Source: Meira nashicola
Taxonomy: Eukaryota > Basidiomycota > Exobasidiomycetes > Exobasidiales > Brachybasidiaceae
Reading direction: 5' to 3'
DNA length: 64,000 nucleotides
Assembly: GCA_001600355.1 (NCBI GenBank)
Contig: BCJU01000004.1
Location: 1,798,001 to 1,862,000, forward strand
Positions within the stretch are counted from its first letter, which is position 1. The number at the start of each line of letters is the position of its first letter. Made by a program: the position numbers and the translations under genes. This document shows, one piece after another, positions 18,445-27,331 of this stretch. The notes under the pieces are model-generated. The model did no database searches and was not told the DNA's origin. It saw only the letters and a program-made list of their open reading frames with translations.

Positions 18445-18602
18445 ACTCGACAATCTTCGCCATCAATCGACATCCAGCAATCTTTCGCCATCAATCAGCA
18501 TTCGACAACCTTCGCCATCAATCGACATCCATCAACCTTCGCCATCAATCAAGCAATCAGAGGTGAGTACAATCAATCAAGCAATCAGAGGTGAGTACAT
18601 TC
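18445..18602 (+). repeat. 27/28-nt tandem repeat, six units
   Basis: Six units of 20, 28, 27, 27, 28 and 28 nt, each ending in TCAA. The first four end in CGCCATCAA and resemble the 18-nt array. The last two are nearly identical to each other and contain GTGAGTAC (18561-18568 and 18589-18596) preceded by CAGAG, a strong match to a 5' splice-site consensus. Confidence 0.8.
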
Positions 18603-18871
18603 AATCAACATTCGACAACTTTATCACATTACATCCTCTTTTACGGGGCCCCTTTCAACCAACCACCGCCTGTTCTGTGAGGCTTGCCGAGCAGATGGTA
18701 CTCGTGACGATCGAAAGGTCTGATCAAAAAACACCTGCCTGACTTCTTTGGCTTGCCATAGAAAAGGTTCCCGTGAAGTTCGAAAGAGCTTCACACCAGT
18801 AGCCTCTTCTTACATTGGATAAAAAGATGGTGATCATCAAAAAACAAACCCAAAACCAAACTGAAAGGTGC

Positions 18872-18939
18872 CCCAGGGTTTTTTCCTGGGCTCTGGGCTC
18901 TTAGGAGCTCAGACGCCCAGGTTTTTTTGATTTTTTTTT
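18872..18939 (+). other. Competing hairpins followed by T-runs (possible ncRNA 3' end)
   Basis: CCCAGG (18872-18877) can pair with CCTGGG (18885-18890) around a T-rich loop. The same CCTGGGC (18885-18891) can instead pair with GCCCAGG (18915-18921), enclosing an inner 6-bp stem at 18895-18900/18905-18910. The two outer pairings exclude each other. T7 (18922-18928) and T9 (18931-18939) follow at once, resembling Pol III termination. No known RNA family recognised. Confidence 0.4.
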
Positions 18940-19293
18940 GCTGACTAAGCAACTTATGTAATCACAACTCAGTACAAACAATTCAATACAATATTATTCA
19001 ATCAATCACCTGACCTGCCCGCCTCCTAATAAGTCTCACTAAGGTATTCTAATAATAATCATAATCATACTTAGTCACTTGCCATCACCATCATCACCAT
19101 CACCAACCAAATGACCATTGATGACTTGACCTTAGACTGATTAGGTGCAGTATTCACTAATAGACTGCGAACTTGATCTATCTTATTATACAACAGCAGA
19201 ATCAGGTTTAGCTCGCTCAAGCAAGCATTCTTTTCTCAAATCGATTAATGTACAGAAGATTTGACGACCACCATAATAGCCTAGAAGGAAGTC

Positions 19294-21408
19294 ATGCTGA
19301 ACAATCAAGCGAAAGATCCTACAGCTCTTTTGCCAAATGAATTATTGGTTCATATAGCAACATATTTGGACACCCAATCCTTAGCACGGCTTGAAAGGGT
19401 TTCAAAAGCATGGAATACACTATTGAAAGTATACGATAATCGTTGTTGGGCTCAACATGTTGAAGGATATGAAATCAAAAATGCTTCATCATTAGAATCG
19501 ATGAAAAAACAAAAGCAAAAGAATAGCATCGATCAACAATATTGGCAACCGGTGAAAAGTTGGAAAGATTTTGTTAGAAGGCAAGATGCTTTAGCAGAAA
19601 ATTGGACAACAGATTATCCTAACGTTGTGTCAAACGTCATCGGATATACACCAGCAAGAGAAGCTGATCCAATTCAAAATCCAGCTCCTATCACATACTC
19701 GAAAAAGAATGGAGATGTTCTTCCCGTAATCCGTGCTGGACCGGCATCATCTTATGTCTGGCGCGCAAGACTCGATCCAGCACCTGATGCACAATTCATC
19801 GTCACCACTTGGTTATCAGGTGGTGTACGTGTGATCGATGCCCGTCCCAATGGTAACTCTGCAATTTTGTGGCAATTACCCAGATGGAGCGTACGCGCTT
19901 ATGCGCATTTAGAATATCGAGATGGTATTGCTTGCTGGGATAGCGAAGATGGAATCGAAGTATGGAAGCGATGGAAACTGGTGCAAGGAGAAGAAGAAGC
20001 AGAACAAGATGAACCTCCAAATAAGAGAGGTACTTTTGTTAAAGTAGGAACTATACCAGATATGCCAGGTATGCGAGGATTTATGCTAAATGAAGCGCTG
20101 CATTTATCCGTCGTTTCATCAGCAGGTAGATCTTGCACGTATAATGTAGCAGCTGCTAAGCCTGAATCGATTCGAAACTTTCCCATCAAGGAAAATGCAT
20201 CTTGGGTTTACGATTTTGGAATTCGTAGAGGAGCTACAGGTCATATTGAACATGATCTGGATAATGTCGTTTTCTGTATGGGACATGACGGATATTCGGT
20301 GTACAATAAAGAAACAGCGACACATTTGGGTGATTTACGATTTAATGAAGGTGGCTTATTGACAGCCTTGGATCAATGTGCTGCAACTAATGTCATGTTT
20401 ATTGATTTTTGGCCCTATCTACCTACTCGACAAGAAGATGCGGTCTTCAGAAGGGAGGTTGTCGAATATTTTGAATCAGCCGAACAAGCCCTGCATCGAT
20501 TGCACGGAACACCTGAGACTGATGAGTCTCTCGAACCCCCAGAATTGCTTGCCGATCTTAGAAGGAATCGCAAACCACACATCCAAAGTGATGAATGGGG
20601 AGCAACGATGATCAGACAACTGGATGATGGTGCGACATTGATTGTCGCACGTTCTGCTGGTGGAAGATTTTTATTCTGTACGGACTTGTTGGGTTTATTA
20701 AAATGTATGGAAGAAGGCTCGCAAGAGATGTTAGACGCTAAAGTTCGAGAATGTCTGGCTATCATCGAATGTGGTGGAACACGTTGCCTGACTGAATTTC
20801 GATCAGGTGGTTGGCTCACCGTTCATGGCGGTCGAGCTGCATGGGAAATTGAAGATCGAGTATATATAATTGAACTACCACGGAAGCGAAATACGATCCC
20901 AGGTCCTAATACAAAGGTGATGACAATGAATGGCAGGTACAATGGCGAAATTGTTATGCCGCAGATTTCTGTTCCAGCTTCTATCCTTTCTTTACATGAT
21001 GATTGCTTGATTTCAACATATCTTCATCCTGCATATATTCTTTTAGAAAGGGAAGGAATCGGTCAAGAAGAATGGGAGACTAGTGTTTTAAAAAGCGTTC
21101 GAATCGTTCGATTTGCACCAAAAGCTTTAGAACCAAAAGTTCAGCCACCATTCCACGATCCTTTTGCAATCTTTGAAGGTAATCAAAACCGATTTCAATT
21201 AGGACGAAGAGAGTTAGCAGTTCATCAACGATGGTACATCACCAGTAGATTGATGACCGGTAATGCAATTCGTGTAGATGCGGATAATGGAGTATGGGCG
21301 GATTTGGATGATGAAGAAGACGAAGATGAAGATTTCGATGATGTTGACGACGATGAAGATTTCGATGATGTTGACCATGATGAAGATTTTGATAATGTTG
21401 ACCATTAG
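19294..21408 (+). CDS. F-box protein with propeller-like region and acidic repeat tail
   Basis: 704 residues, one exon. An F-box lies at about residues 10-55 (LLPNELLVHIATYLDTQSLA, then the conserved Trp in SKAWNTLL). By family it binds Skp1, making this a substrate receptor of an SCF ubiquitin ligase. The middle (about 140-600) has WD- or Kelch-like strand patterns (GGVRVID, IACWDSEDGIEVW) but no clean repeat signature. The C-terminus is strongly acidic and ends in three 9-residue repeats (21325-21405) of the type DEDFDDVDD. The target is unknown. It sits next to the repeat-rich region and converges on the GST gene. Confidence 0.8.
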   Translation: MLNNQAKDPTALLPNELLVHIATYLDTQSLARLERVSKAWNTLLKVYDNRCWAQHVEGYEIKNASSLESMKKQKQKNSIDQQYWQPVKSWKDFVRRQDALAENWTTDYPNVVSNVIGYTPAREADPIQNPAPITYSKKNGDVLPVIRAGPASSYVWRARLDPAPDAQFIVTTWLSGGVRVIDARPNGNSAILWQLPRWSVRAYAHLEYRDGIACWDSEDGIEVWKRWKLVQGEEEAEQDEPPNKRGTFVKVGTIPDMPGMRGFMLNEALHLSVVSSAGRSCTYNVAAAKPESIRNFPIKENASWVYDFGIRRGATGHIEHDLDNVVFCMGHDGYSVYNKETATHLGDLRFNEGGLLTALDQCAATNVMFIDFWPYLPTRQEDAVFRREVVEYFESAEQALHRLHGTPETDESLEPPELLADLRRNRKPHIQSDEWGATMIRQLDDGATLIVARSAGGRFLFCTDLLGLLKCMEEGSQEMLDAKVRECLAIIECGGTRCLTEFRSGGWLTVHGGRAAWEIEDRVYIIELPRKRNTIPGPNTKVMTMNGRYNGEIVMPQISVPASILSLHDDCLISTYLHPAYILLEREGIGQEEWETSVLKSVRIVRFAPKALEPKVQPPFHDPFAIFEGNQNRFQLGRRELAVHQRWYITSRLMTGNAIRVDADNGVWADLDDEEDEDEDFDDVDDDEDFDDVDHDEDFDNVDH
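21325..21405 (+). repeat. 27-nt coding tandem repeat, three units, at the F-box gene 3' end
   Basis: Three in-frame 27-nt units encode an Asp/Glu/Phe/Val motif directly before the stop codon. Units 1 and 2 differ only in the last codon, implying recent expansion. Confidence 0.85.
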
Positions 21409-21597
21409 ATTCGAGGAAACATTATTTAATCGTGAGCTGGAATCGGCAAGCGAAGATAGGGAAGAAGGTGTCAATGAAGATGAGATTCTTTAAAAACACA
21501 CTCATTTGTATCATACTTTATTCATTTCATTTCATGTACAAAAGCTCTATTGAAGGTTCAGCAATGCACGTTCAATTCTTAAGCAAAAATCCGGTTT

Positions 21598-22386
21598 TTA
21601 ATTCTTTTTTCTCTGTGAAGCTAATGTTCCAGGGTATGTCTTTTTTGCACTTTCACGTTGTTCCATACGATCCATCCATGCATTCAATTTAGGATAAAGT
21701 GCATCTTTTCCGCTACGTAAGATTGGCTCTCCTTCTTTGATTGAACGTAAGTCGGCCAAAGGAGGATAAGCGAATAAATCTGCCCAGCTAACATTATCTC
21801 CACAAATATAATCTCCCGAAAACGATTGATTGAACATTTGTTCAACGATTGCTAACCTATCATGAAGTTTTTCCAAACCTGTATCCAAAGCTAATGTGAT
21901 TGTTTCATCGTCAGCATTGTTACCTTCCATTGCTAACCTTTTCTTGACTACGCCTAATTCAACAGCTGGAAAGATGACAGTTGAAGCAACGGAGACCCAT
22001 TGATCTACTCTTGCACGCTCAACAGTTGAGGATTTTGTGGCTGAAGGTGTCAATTCAACTTTTTGTTTGAATTTTTGATTTGCTTGTAAGCCTAAACTTT
22101 CATCGATGTATCTTCTGATTGCGTTACTTTCGTACAAGATAACGGTATCATCACTTGAAGAATAGATTGCATTTGGCCTATGAACCAAAACAGGTAAAAG
22201 TCCAAATGGATTCCTTTGACGTACTTCTCCCGAATGAGGTGGTGTATGGTGTTGAATAAAACATTTTCCTAATCCAAATTCTTCTAATCCCATTACAATA
22301 CTACGTGTAAATGTAGAAAATGGAATTCCAAAAATTTCAATCGTTCCGAAATCTTCGGAAAAGCCGTGTGGATCTGGTTCAGTCAT
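21598..22386 (-). CDS. Glutathione S-transferase-like protein
   Basis: 262 residues. The N-terminal half is a thioredoxin-fold GST domain (about 12-98): a start strand IEIFGIPFSTFTRSI, the cis-Pro region NPFGLLPVLVH, and YESNAIRRYIDE, where Glu-Ser normally contacts the glutathione gamma-glutamyl group. The C-terminal all-helical domain (about 115-250) has the expected DNVSWADLFAYPPL segment and Asp after the N-capping box. By family it conjugates glutathione to electrophiles or acts as a peroxidase or thiol transferase in the cytosol. No Cys sits at the usual omega-class position, and the exact class is not decidable. It diverges from ATM1, an exporter linked to glutathione-dependent Fe-S export; this pairing may be chance. 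Confidence 0.85.
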   Translation of the reverse strand: MTEPDPHGFSEDFGTIEIFGIPFSTFTRSIVMGLEEFGLGKCFIQHHTPPHSGEVRQRNPFGLLPVLVHRPNAIYSSSDDTVILYESNAIRRYIDESLGLQANQKFKQKVELTPSATKSSTVERARVDQWVSVASTVIFPAVELGVVKKRLAMEGNNADDETITLALDTGLEKLHDRLAIVEQMFNQSFSGDYICGDNVSWADLFAYPPLADLRSIKEGEPILRSGKDALYPKLNAWMDRMEQRESAKKTYPGTLASQRKKN

Positions 22387-22756
22387 GATGATGATGAAGA
22401 GTAAATTAAATGGTGATGGGTGTAAAAGTTTAAGAGAGTACCTACCATAATTAAGAAAAGTCTTTGCTCCACAAGAAGGGTTTCCAAATCGTGCACGTTT
22501 TTTTGTTGAATTTGGACCGTGCGTGATTTTTGCCCAAAGTCACCGTTAGGGTCGTCCGAAGAAGCTTACGCTTATGGCCGAAAGACCGAAACACTGGGCC
22601 AGTAAGATGGCGTGCTTGCATGATAAGAAGCAAGCTTCTCGAACAAAGCTTGTGATTACGGGCAACAATATTCACTCTCTTTAACATCATTTACCTTTTC
22701 ATTCCATCAACGTCAACTTGTGCTGAATCTTGGCAGGTGGGAAAGGCTAAAGGAAG
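22387..22756. promoter_or_regulatory. Divergent promoter region, GST/ATM1
   Basis: 370 bp between the two ATGs. No TATA box or repeat stands out. Presumed bidirectional promoter. Confidence 0.4.
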
Positions 22757-25006
22757 ATGTTTGCGTCTTCTTCCCGAACGCTGATTGCGGGGACGAGTGC
22801 AAGAATTCAAGGTATCTCTTGCATTCGCTCCTACAGCCGAAACAATGCAATCATTCCTGCGATATATAGGTCATGGAACAAGATTGATCCGGTTCAAAAT
22901 AGAGGAATAAGTACATTGTTAGAAAAGAATGGCAAACAAAGATGGCACCCTGTTAAAGTTATGGCTCCTTCTTGTTCGAAGCAATTTCGAAGTATGGCAA
23001 ACGACAACGAAAGCACACAACCACCTACAAAAGCTCCTCAAGGTGTACAAACATCATCACCGCCCTCCAAACAACCAAATACCAAAGCAGATGATCCTCT
23101 AAATTTGAACAAGGCATCAAATACAACTACAAAAGAACAGCGTGAGACCGATTGGTCGATTGTGAAAAAGTTGATCAGTCATATATGGCCGAAAGGTGAC
23201 CGAGGAACAAAAGTACGGGTCATCTTAGCACTTGCTCTTTTGGTCGGAGGAAAATTGTTAAATGTCCAGGTTCCATTCTTTTTTAAAGGTATCGTCGATC
23301 AGATCAATGAAGTTGTGAATGCACCTCTAGATATGACCAATCCAAATACTGCTTGGACAATCGCCGGTGCGGCAATCGTCGGATACGGTCTTTCTAGAGT
23401 CGGTGCTGCAGTTTTCTCCGAATTGCGAAATGCTGTATTTGCCAATGTTGCTCAAAGATCGATCCGAAGGGTTGCCAGGAGCGTCTTTACCCATCTACTT
23501 CGATTGGATCTTGGATGGCATCTATCACGACAGACTGGAGGCTTGACGAGAGCAATAGATAGAGGAACAAAGGGTATTTCGTTCTTGCTCACCTCGATCG
23601 TTTTTCACATTGTGCCGACTGCATTGGAAATCACAATGGTCTGTGGTATTTTGACATATAAATGCGGTATCAATTTTGCTGCTGTGACTGCTATCACAAT
23701 GGCAGCATATGCATGGTTTACCATTCGAACAACCGCTTGGAGAACGAAATTCCGTAAAGAGGCAAATGCTGCAGACAATCGTGCTGCAACAACGAGCGTG
23801 GATTCTTTACTCAATTACGAAGCTGTGAAATATTTCAATAACGAAAAGTTTGAGGTTACAAAGTATGATAATGCATTGGCAGATTACGAAAAATCAAGTG
23901 TCAAAGTCGCAACCAGTTTGGCTGCCTTGAATAGTGGACAAAATGCCATCTTTTCAACCAGTTTGACAGTGATGATGTTCTTGGCGGCTCAAGGTGTTGT
24001 CGGAGGAACGATGACTGTGGGAGATTTGGTATTGGTGAATCAATTGGTATTCCAATTGAGCTTACCTCTCAATTTCTTGGGCTCAGTGTATCGTGAATTA
24101 CGTCAAAGTTTGATCGATATGGAGGCAATGTTTAATTTGGAAAATGTTGCAGTGAATGTGAAGGACAAGCCCGATGCACCTCCTTTGCAGGTCACAGGAG
24201 GTGAGATTCGATTTGAAAATGTCACATTTGGCTATCATCCCGAAAGATTAATCTTTAAAGATCTGTCATTCGTTGTTCCTGCTGGTCTTAAAACCGCTTT
24301 TGTGGGTCCCTCTGGTTGCGGAAAGTCTACAATCTTCCGCCTACTCTTTCGCTTTTATGAGCCTCAATCTGGACGAATCTTGATTGATGGTCAAGATATT
24401 CGTGATGTGAGCTTGGAGAGTTTGCGAAAAGCAATTGGAGTTGTTCCACAAGATACCCCTTTGTTTAATGATGACATTATCAACAATATTAGGTACGGTC
24501 GTTTAGATGCTACTGATGAGCAAGTGTACGAAGTAGCTAGAAGGGCGCGATTGGATGCAACAGTGAAAAATTTGCCGGAAGGTTATGCTACTAAAGTGGG
24601 CGAAAGAGGCTTAATGATTTCAGGTGGTGAAAAGCAAAGGCTAGCGATTGCAAGATTATTATTAAAGAATCCTGATATTCTCTTTATGGATGAAGCCACT
24701 TCCGCTTTAGACACATTCACAGAAGCTTCATTGATGCGAGATTTGAATGACACATTACTCAAAACACGTAGAACGGCAATCTTTGTTGCTCATAGATTAC
24801 GTACAATCAGTGATGCTGATCTGATTATCGTTTTAAGAGACGGAAAGGTAGAACAACAAGGCAAACATGAACAATTGTTAAATCAAGGCAAAACATATGC
24901 AGATTTGTGGGACAGTCAGCAAACGATAGGTATGGGATATGGAGCTGGAGAAGGTGAACATCCTGCTGAAGAAGAGAAAGAGAAAATTCCAATACAGAAA
25001 AAGTGA
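22757..25006 (+). CDS. ATM1: Mitochondrial ABC half-transporter Atm1
   Basis: 749 residues. An Arg/Ser-rich, acid-poor N-terminus (1-60) fits a mitochondrial presequence. A six-helix ABC membrane domain spans about 150-450 and one nucleotide-binding domain about 480-720. The domain shows Walker [10 protein letters not shown] (517-525), Q-loop VVPQDTPLF, signature ISGGEKQR, Walker [14 protein letters not shown] and H-loop [15 protein letters not shown] and YFNNEKFEV in the membrane part are characteristic of Atm1/ABCB7. By family it is an inner-membrane homodimer exporting a glutathione-bound sulfur or iron-sulfur precursor needed for cytosolic Fe-S proteins. All catalytic motifs are intact. 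Nearby LIP5 encodes an Fe-S enzyme. Confidence 0.96.
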   Translation: MFASSSRTLIAGTSARIQGISCIRSYSRNNAIIPAIYRSWNKIDPVQNRGISTLLEKNGKQRWHPVKVMAPSCSKQFRSMANDNESTQPPTKAPQGVQTSSPPSKQPNTKADDPLNLNKASNTTTKEQRETDWSIVKKLISHIWPKGDRGTKVRVILALALLVGGKLLNVQVPFFFKGIVDQINEVVNAPLDMTNPNTAWTIAGAAIVGYGLSRVGAAVFSELRNAVFANVAQRSIRRVARSVFTHLLRLDLGWHLSRQTGGLTRAIDRGTKGISFLLTSIVFHIVPTALEITMVCGILTYKCGINFAAVTAITMAAYAWFTIRTTAWRTKFRKEANAADNRAATTSVDSLLNYEAVKYFNNEKFEVTKYDNALADYEKSSVKVATSLAALNSGQNAIFSTSLTVMMFLAAQGVVGGTMTVGDLVLVNQLVFQLSLPLNFLGSVYRELRQSLIDMEAMFNLENVAVNVKDKPDAPPLQVTGGEIRFENVTFGYHPERLIFKDLSFVVPAGLKTAFVGPSGCGKSTIFRLLFRFYEPQSGRILIDGQDIRDVSLESLRKAIGVVPQDTPLFNDDIINNIRYGRLDATDEQVYEVARRARLDATVKNLPEGYATKVGERGLMISGGEKQRLAIARLLLKNPDILFMDEATSALDTFTEASLMRDLNDTLLKTRRTAIFVAHRLRTISDADLIIVLRDGKVEQQGKHEQLLNQGKTYADLWDSQQTIGMGYGAGEGEHPAEEEKEKIPIQKK

Positions 25007-25494
25007 TTGATAATGAAATGCATACCATAAAAAATGAATGAGAGTGATTCGCAGGAACAAATAAATGGAATGCATACAGTACTAGATGCATGCACACACT
25101 TAAGAAGACATTGTCGCCTATCGTACGTGTTTTCCTTGATTTCCGAATTTGAGGGGGAAGAAAATAGCGCCGGCGCTAGTTTAGCTTGTTTCTTAATGGC
25201 AAACGAAGGAAGATTGCATTGCTTCCCCGCTTTCCCCCACCCTCCTTATGCATTTCGGGTGGTATCCTGATTGTTCAATATATGTACCAATGCAGCATAA
25301 ATGCTCATACAGCTCCGTATCCGAGTCCGATGTACAAAAGGAATAGATTGACCGAACTCAGAATGCGGGGGGATTCAATTGATATCTGGAGAAAAAAGAA
25401 TGTTTTTTAAAAGCTATAAAAAGATAGGATATGTAGGGAAAAGACAATCATATTTTCCATACTTGAGAAATACAAAAACAACCTTTTTGATCTA
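25007..25494. promoter_or_regulatory. Intergenic region upstream of the tannase-family gene
   Basis: 488 bp. It contains TATAAAAA at 25415-25422, 73-80 bp before the tannase ATG. Nothing else recognised. Confidence 0.45.
25415..25422 (+). promoter_or_regulatory. TATA box of the tannase-family gene
   Basis: TATAAAAA in an AT-rich context, 73-80 bp upstream of the ATG at 25495. Confidence 0.55.
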
Positions 25495-27105
25495 ATGACT
25501 CCGTTCACTTTAGCATTTTTGCTTTTGATAGCACAAAACATTTTTTTCGTAAATGCAAATCCACATCCTAAACCTGATTTTAACGATAAATGTTCTTCAT
25601 TAAAACAATCTTTAAAGATTCCAAATACAAAGATTAATTTGGCGGAAATTGTTAAAAATGGAACTAGATTAGATTTTGCCAATTTGCATCCAACATGCAC
25701 TTCAAGAAATGTTACAGTAAAAAGTGATATTTGTCGTATAACAATGAATACGACTACAAGCGCAACATCACAATTTTATTTAGAAGCATTTTTACCGATC
25801 GATTGGAATGGTCGTTTTATGACAACAGGAAATGGAGGATTAGGAGGTTGTATTCAATATACTGATATGACTTATGGATCCGATCAAGGTTTTGCAACTG
25901 TAGGTACGAATAATGGACATGATGGTAATTATGGTTTACCATTTTATCAAAAACCGGAAGTTGTAAAAGATTTTGCATATAGAACAATGAGAAAAAGTAT
26001 TAAACAAGGTAAACAAATCATAAAAGAATTTTATGGAAAAAAACAAAAGAAAAGTTATTACCTCGGTTGTTCAACTGGCGGTCGTCAAGGATTTAGAGAA
26101 GTTCAAGATATTGGTACGGAATTTGATGGTGTAATTATTGGAGCGCCTGCAATTGATTTTAATAATTTGAACGCATGGGATGGACATTTTTATCCGACAA
26201 TAGGTAAAAATACTTCACAAGATTTCATTACACCAGATCAATGGACAGGCTTAATTCATAACGATATTATGAAAAAGTGTGACGGTCTTGATGGTGCAAT
26301 TGATAATATTATTGAAGATAGCTTTAAATGTCAATATAAAGCAAATGATCTTCTTTGTCAATCGATACCATCAAAAGATTGTTTAACACAAAAGCAAGTT
26401 GATATAGTAAATGCCGTTTATTCACCTTTAATTGCATCAAATGGAACACTTCTCTATCCAAGATTAACTCCTGGTGGAACGATGGCAGAATCTGTAAGAT
26501 TTTATTTCGGTGGTCATGTTTCGGCATATAGTGATTGGTTAGAATATGTTATTTATCAAGATCCAAATTGGGATCCACTCTCATTCACTCAAGATCAATG
26601 GTCAAAACCACAATCTGTTGATCCAGCAGGAATTTCTTCTTTTAAAGGTGATCTTTCAAAGTTTAAATCATCAGGAGCAAAGTTATTACATTATCATGGT
26701 TCTGCAGACGGAATCATTTCTCCCGAAAATTCTCCAAGATATTACGATAAAGTATCAAAAACGATGAAACTTTCTAATAAACAATTAGATGAATTTTATC
26801 GTTTCTTCCGTATTTCAGGTATGGGTCATTGTTCAGGCGGAAATGGAGCTCATTTTATTGGTAATCAATACGTTAACCTTGGATCTTATAAACCAGAAGA
26901 AAACGTTTTATGGGCAATGGTTCAATGGGTAGAAAAAGGCATCGCTCCAGAACATATAATCGGTTCAGCTTTACTTAATAATACTGCTGGATCACCAGTG
27001 GATTATAAACGTAAACATTGTCGTTATCCAAGAAGTAACGTTTTTTCTGGCAAAGGAGACGTAAAGGATCCCAATAATTGGAATTGTGTTTATCCAAAGA
27101 AATAA
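25495..27105 (+). CDS. Secreted tannase/feruloyl esterase family protein
   Basis: 536 residues with a signal peptide (about 1-20, ending VNA-N). It matches the tannase family (tannases and FaeB-type feruloyl esterases): FLPIDWNGRFMTTGNGG, then GCSTGGRQG with the nucleophile Ser, Asp in SADGIISP, and His in GMGHCSGG. The Cys beside Ser and the Cys beside His form the family's CS-D-HC arrangement, in which a disulfide ties the catalytic residues. GLDGAIDNIIED is the family's calcium-binding-like loop. By family it hydrolyses ester bonds in gallate or hydroxycinnamate esters of plant cell walls. Tannase versus feruloyl esterase is not decidable here. A TATA box lies close upstream. It suggests life on plant material. 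Confidence 0.93.
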   Translation: MTPFTLAFLLLIAQNIFFVNANPHPKPDFNDKCSSLKQSLKIPNTKINLAEIVKNGTRLDFANLHPTCTSRNVTVKSDICRITMNTTTSATSQFYLEAFLPIDWNGRFMTTGNGGLGGCIQYTDMTYGSDQGFATVGTNNGHDGNYGLPFYQKPEVVKDFAYRTMRKSIKQGKQIIKEFYGKKQKKSYYLGCSTGGRQGFREVQDIGTEFDGVIIGAPAIDFNNLNAWDGHFYPTIGKNTSQDFITPDQWTGLIHNDIMKKCDGLDGAIDNIIEDSFKCQYKANDLLCQSIPSKDCLTQKQVDIVNAVYSPLIASNGTLLYPRLTPGGTMAESVRFYFGGHVSAYSDWLEYVIYQDPNWDPLSFTQDQWSKPQSVDPAGISSFKGDLSKFKSSGAKLLHYHGSADGIISPENSPRYYDKVSKTMKLSNKQLDEFYRFFRISGMGHCSGGNGAHFIGNQYVNLGSYKPEENVLWAMVQWVEKGIAPEHIIGSALLNNTAGSPVDYKRKHCRYPRSNVFSGKGDVKDPNNWNCVYPKK

Positions 27106-27331
27106 TTCTTAGCTTCTTCTTCTGTATTTGACTACAACTCATTCATATTCTAGAATAAGCTACGAATAGAATATTTTATTTTTTCACGTGATCGGCGCCT
27201 TTTAAATTTTTTGATTTATAGCGTGAACATTTTGAGAAATTCTTGGAAAGTCGTGTTTTGACTTTTGTTGCTTGGCCCTTTTACTCTATCATTCATCGTG
27301 TGATCGCCACAATCATCATCATTCGATCAAC

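Larger units (their letters stand above)
18161..19293. other. Repeat-rich intergenic region upstream of the F-box gene
   Basis: 1.1 kb holding the 27/28-nt array, a further GTAAGTAC at 18186-18193, an inverted repeat GTGAAG (18773-18778)/CTTCAC (18789-18794), the hairpin block at 18872-18939, and an AT-rich stretch with CATCAC simple repeats near 19084-19110. No convincing gene. The last 300 bp are presumably the F-box gene promoter. Confidence 0.5.

Noticed and set aside
27272..27331. Upstream extension of the KRE33 frame (20 residues with a His run).
   Set aside because: It starts with TTG. The conserved family N-terminus begins at the ATG 27332.
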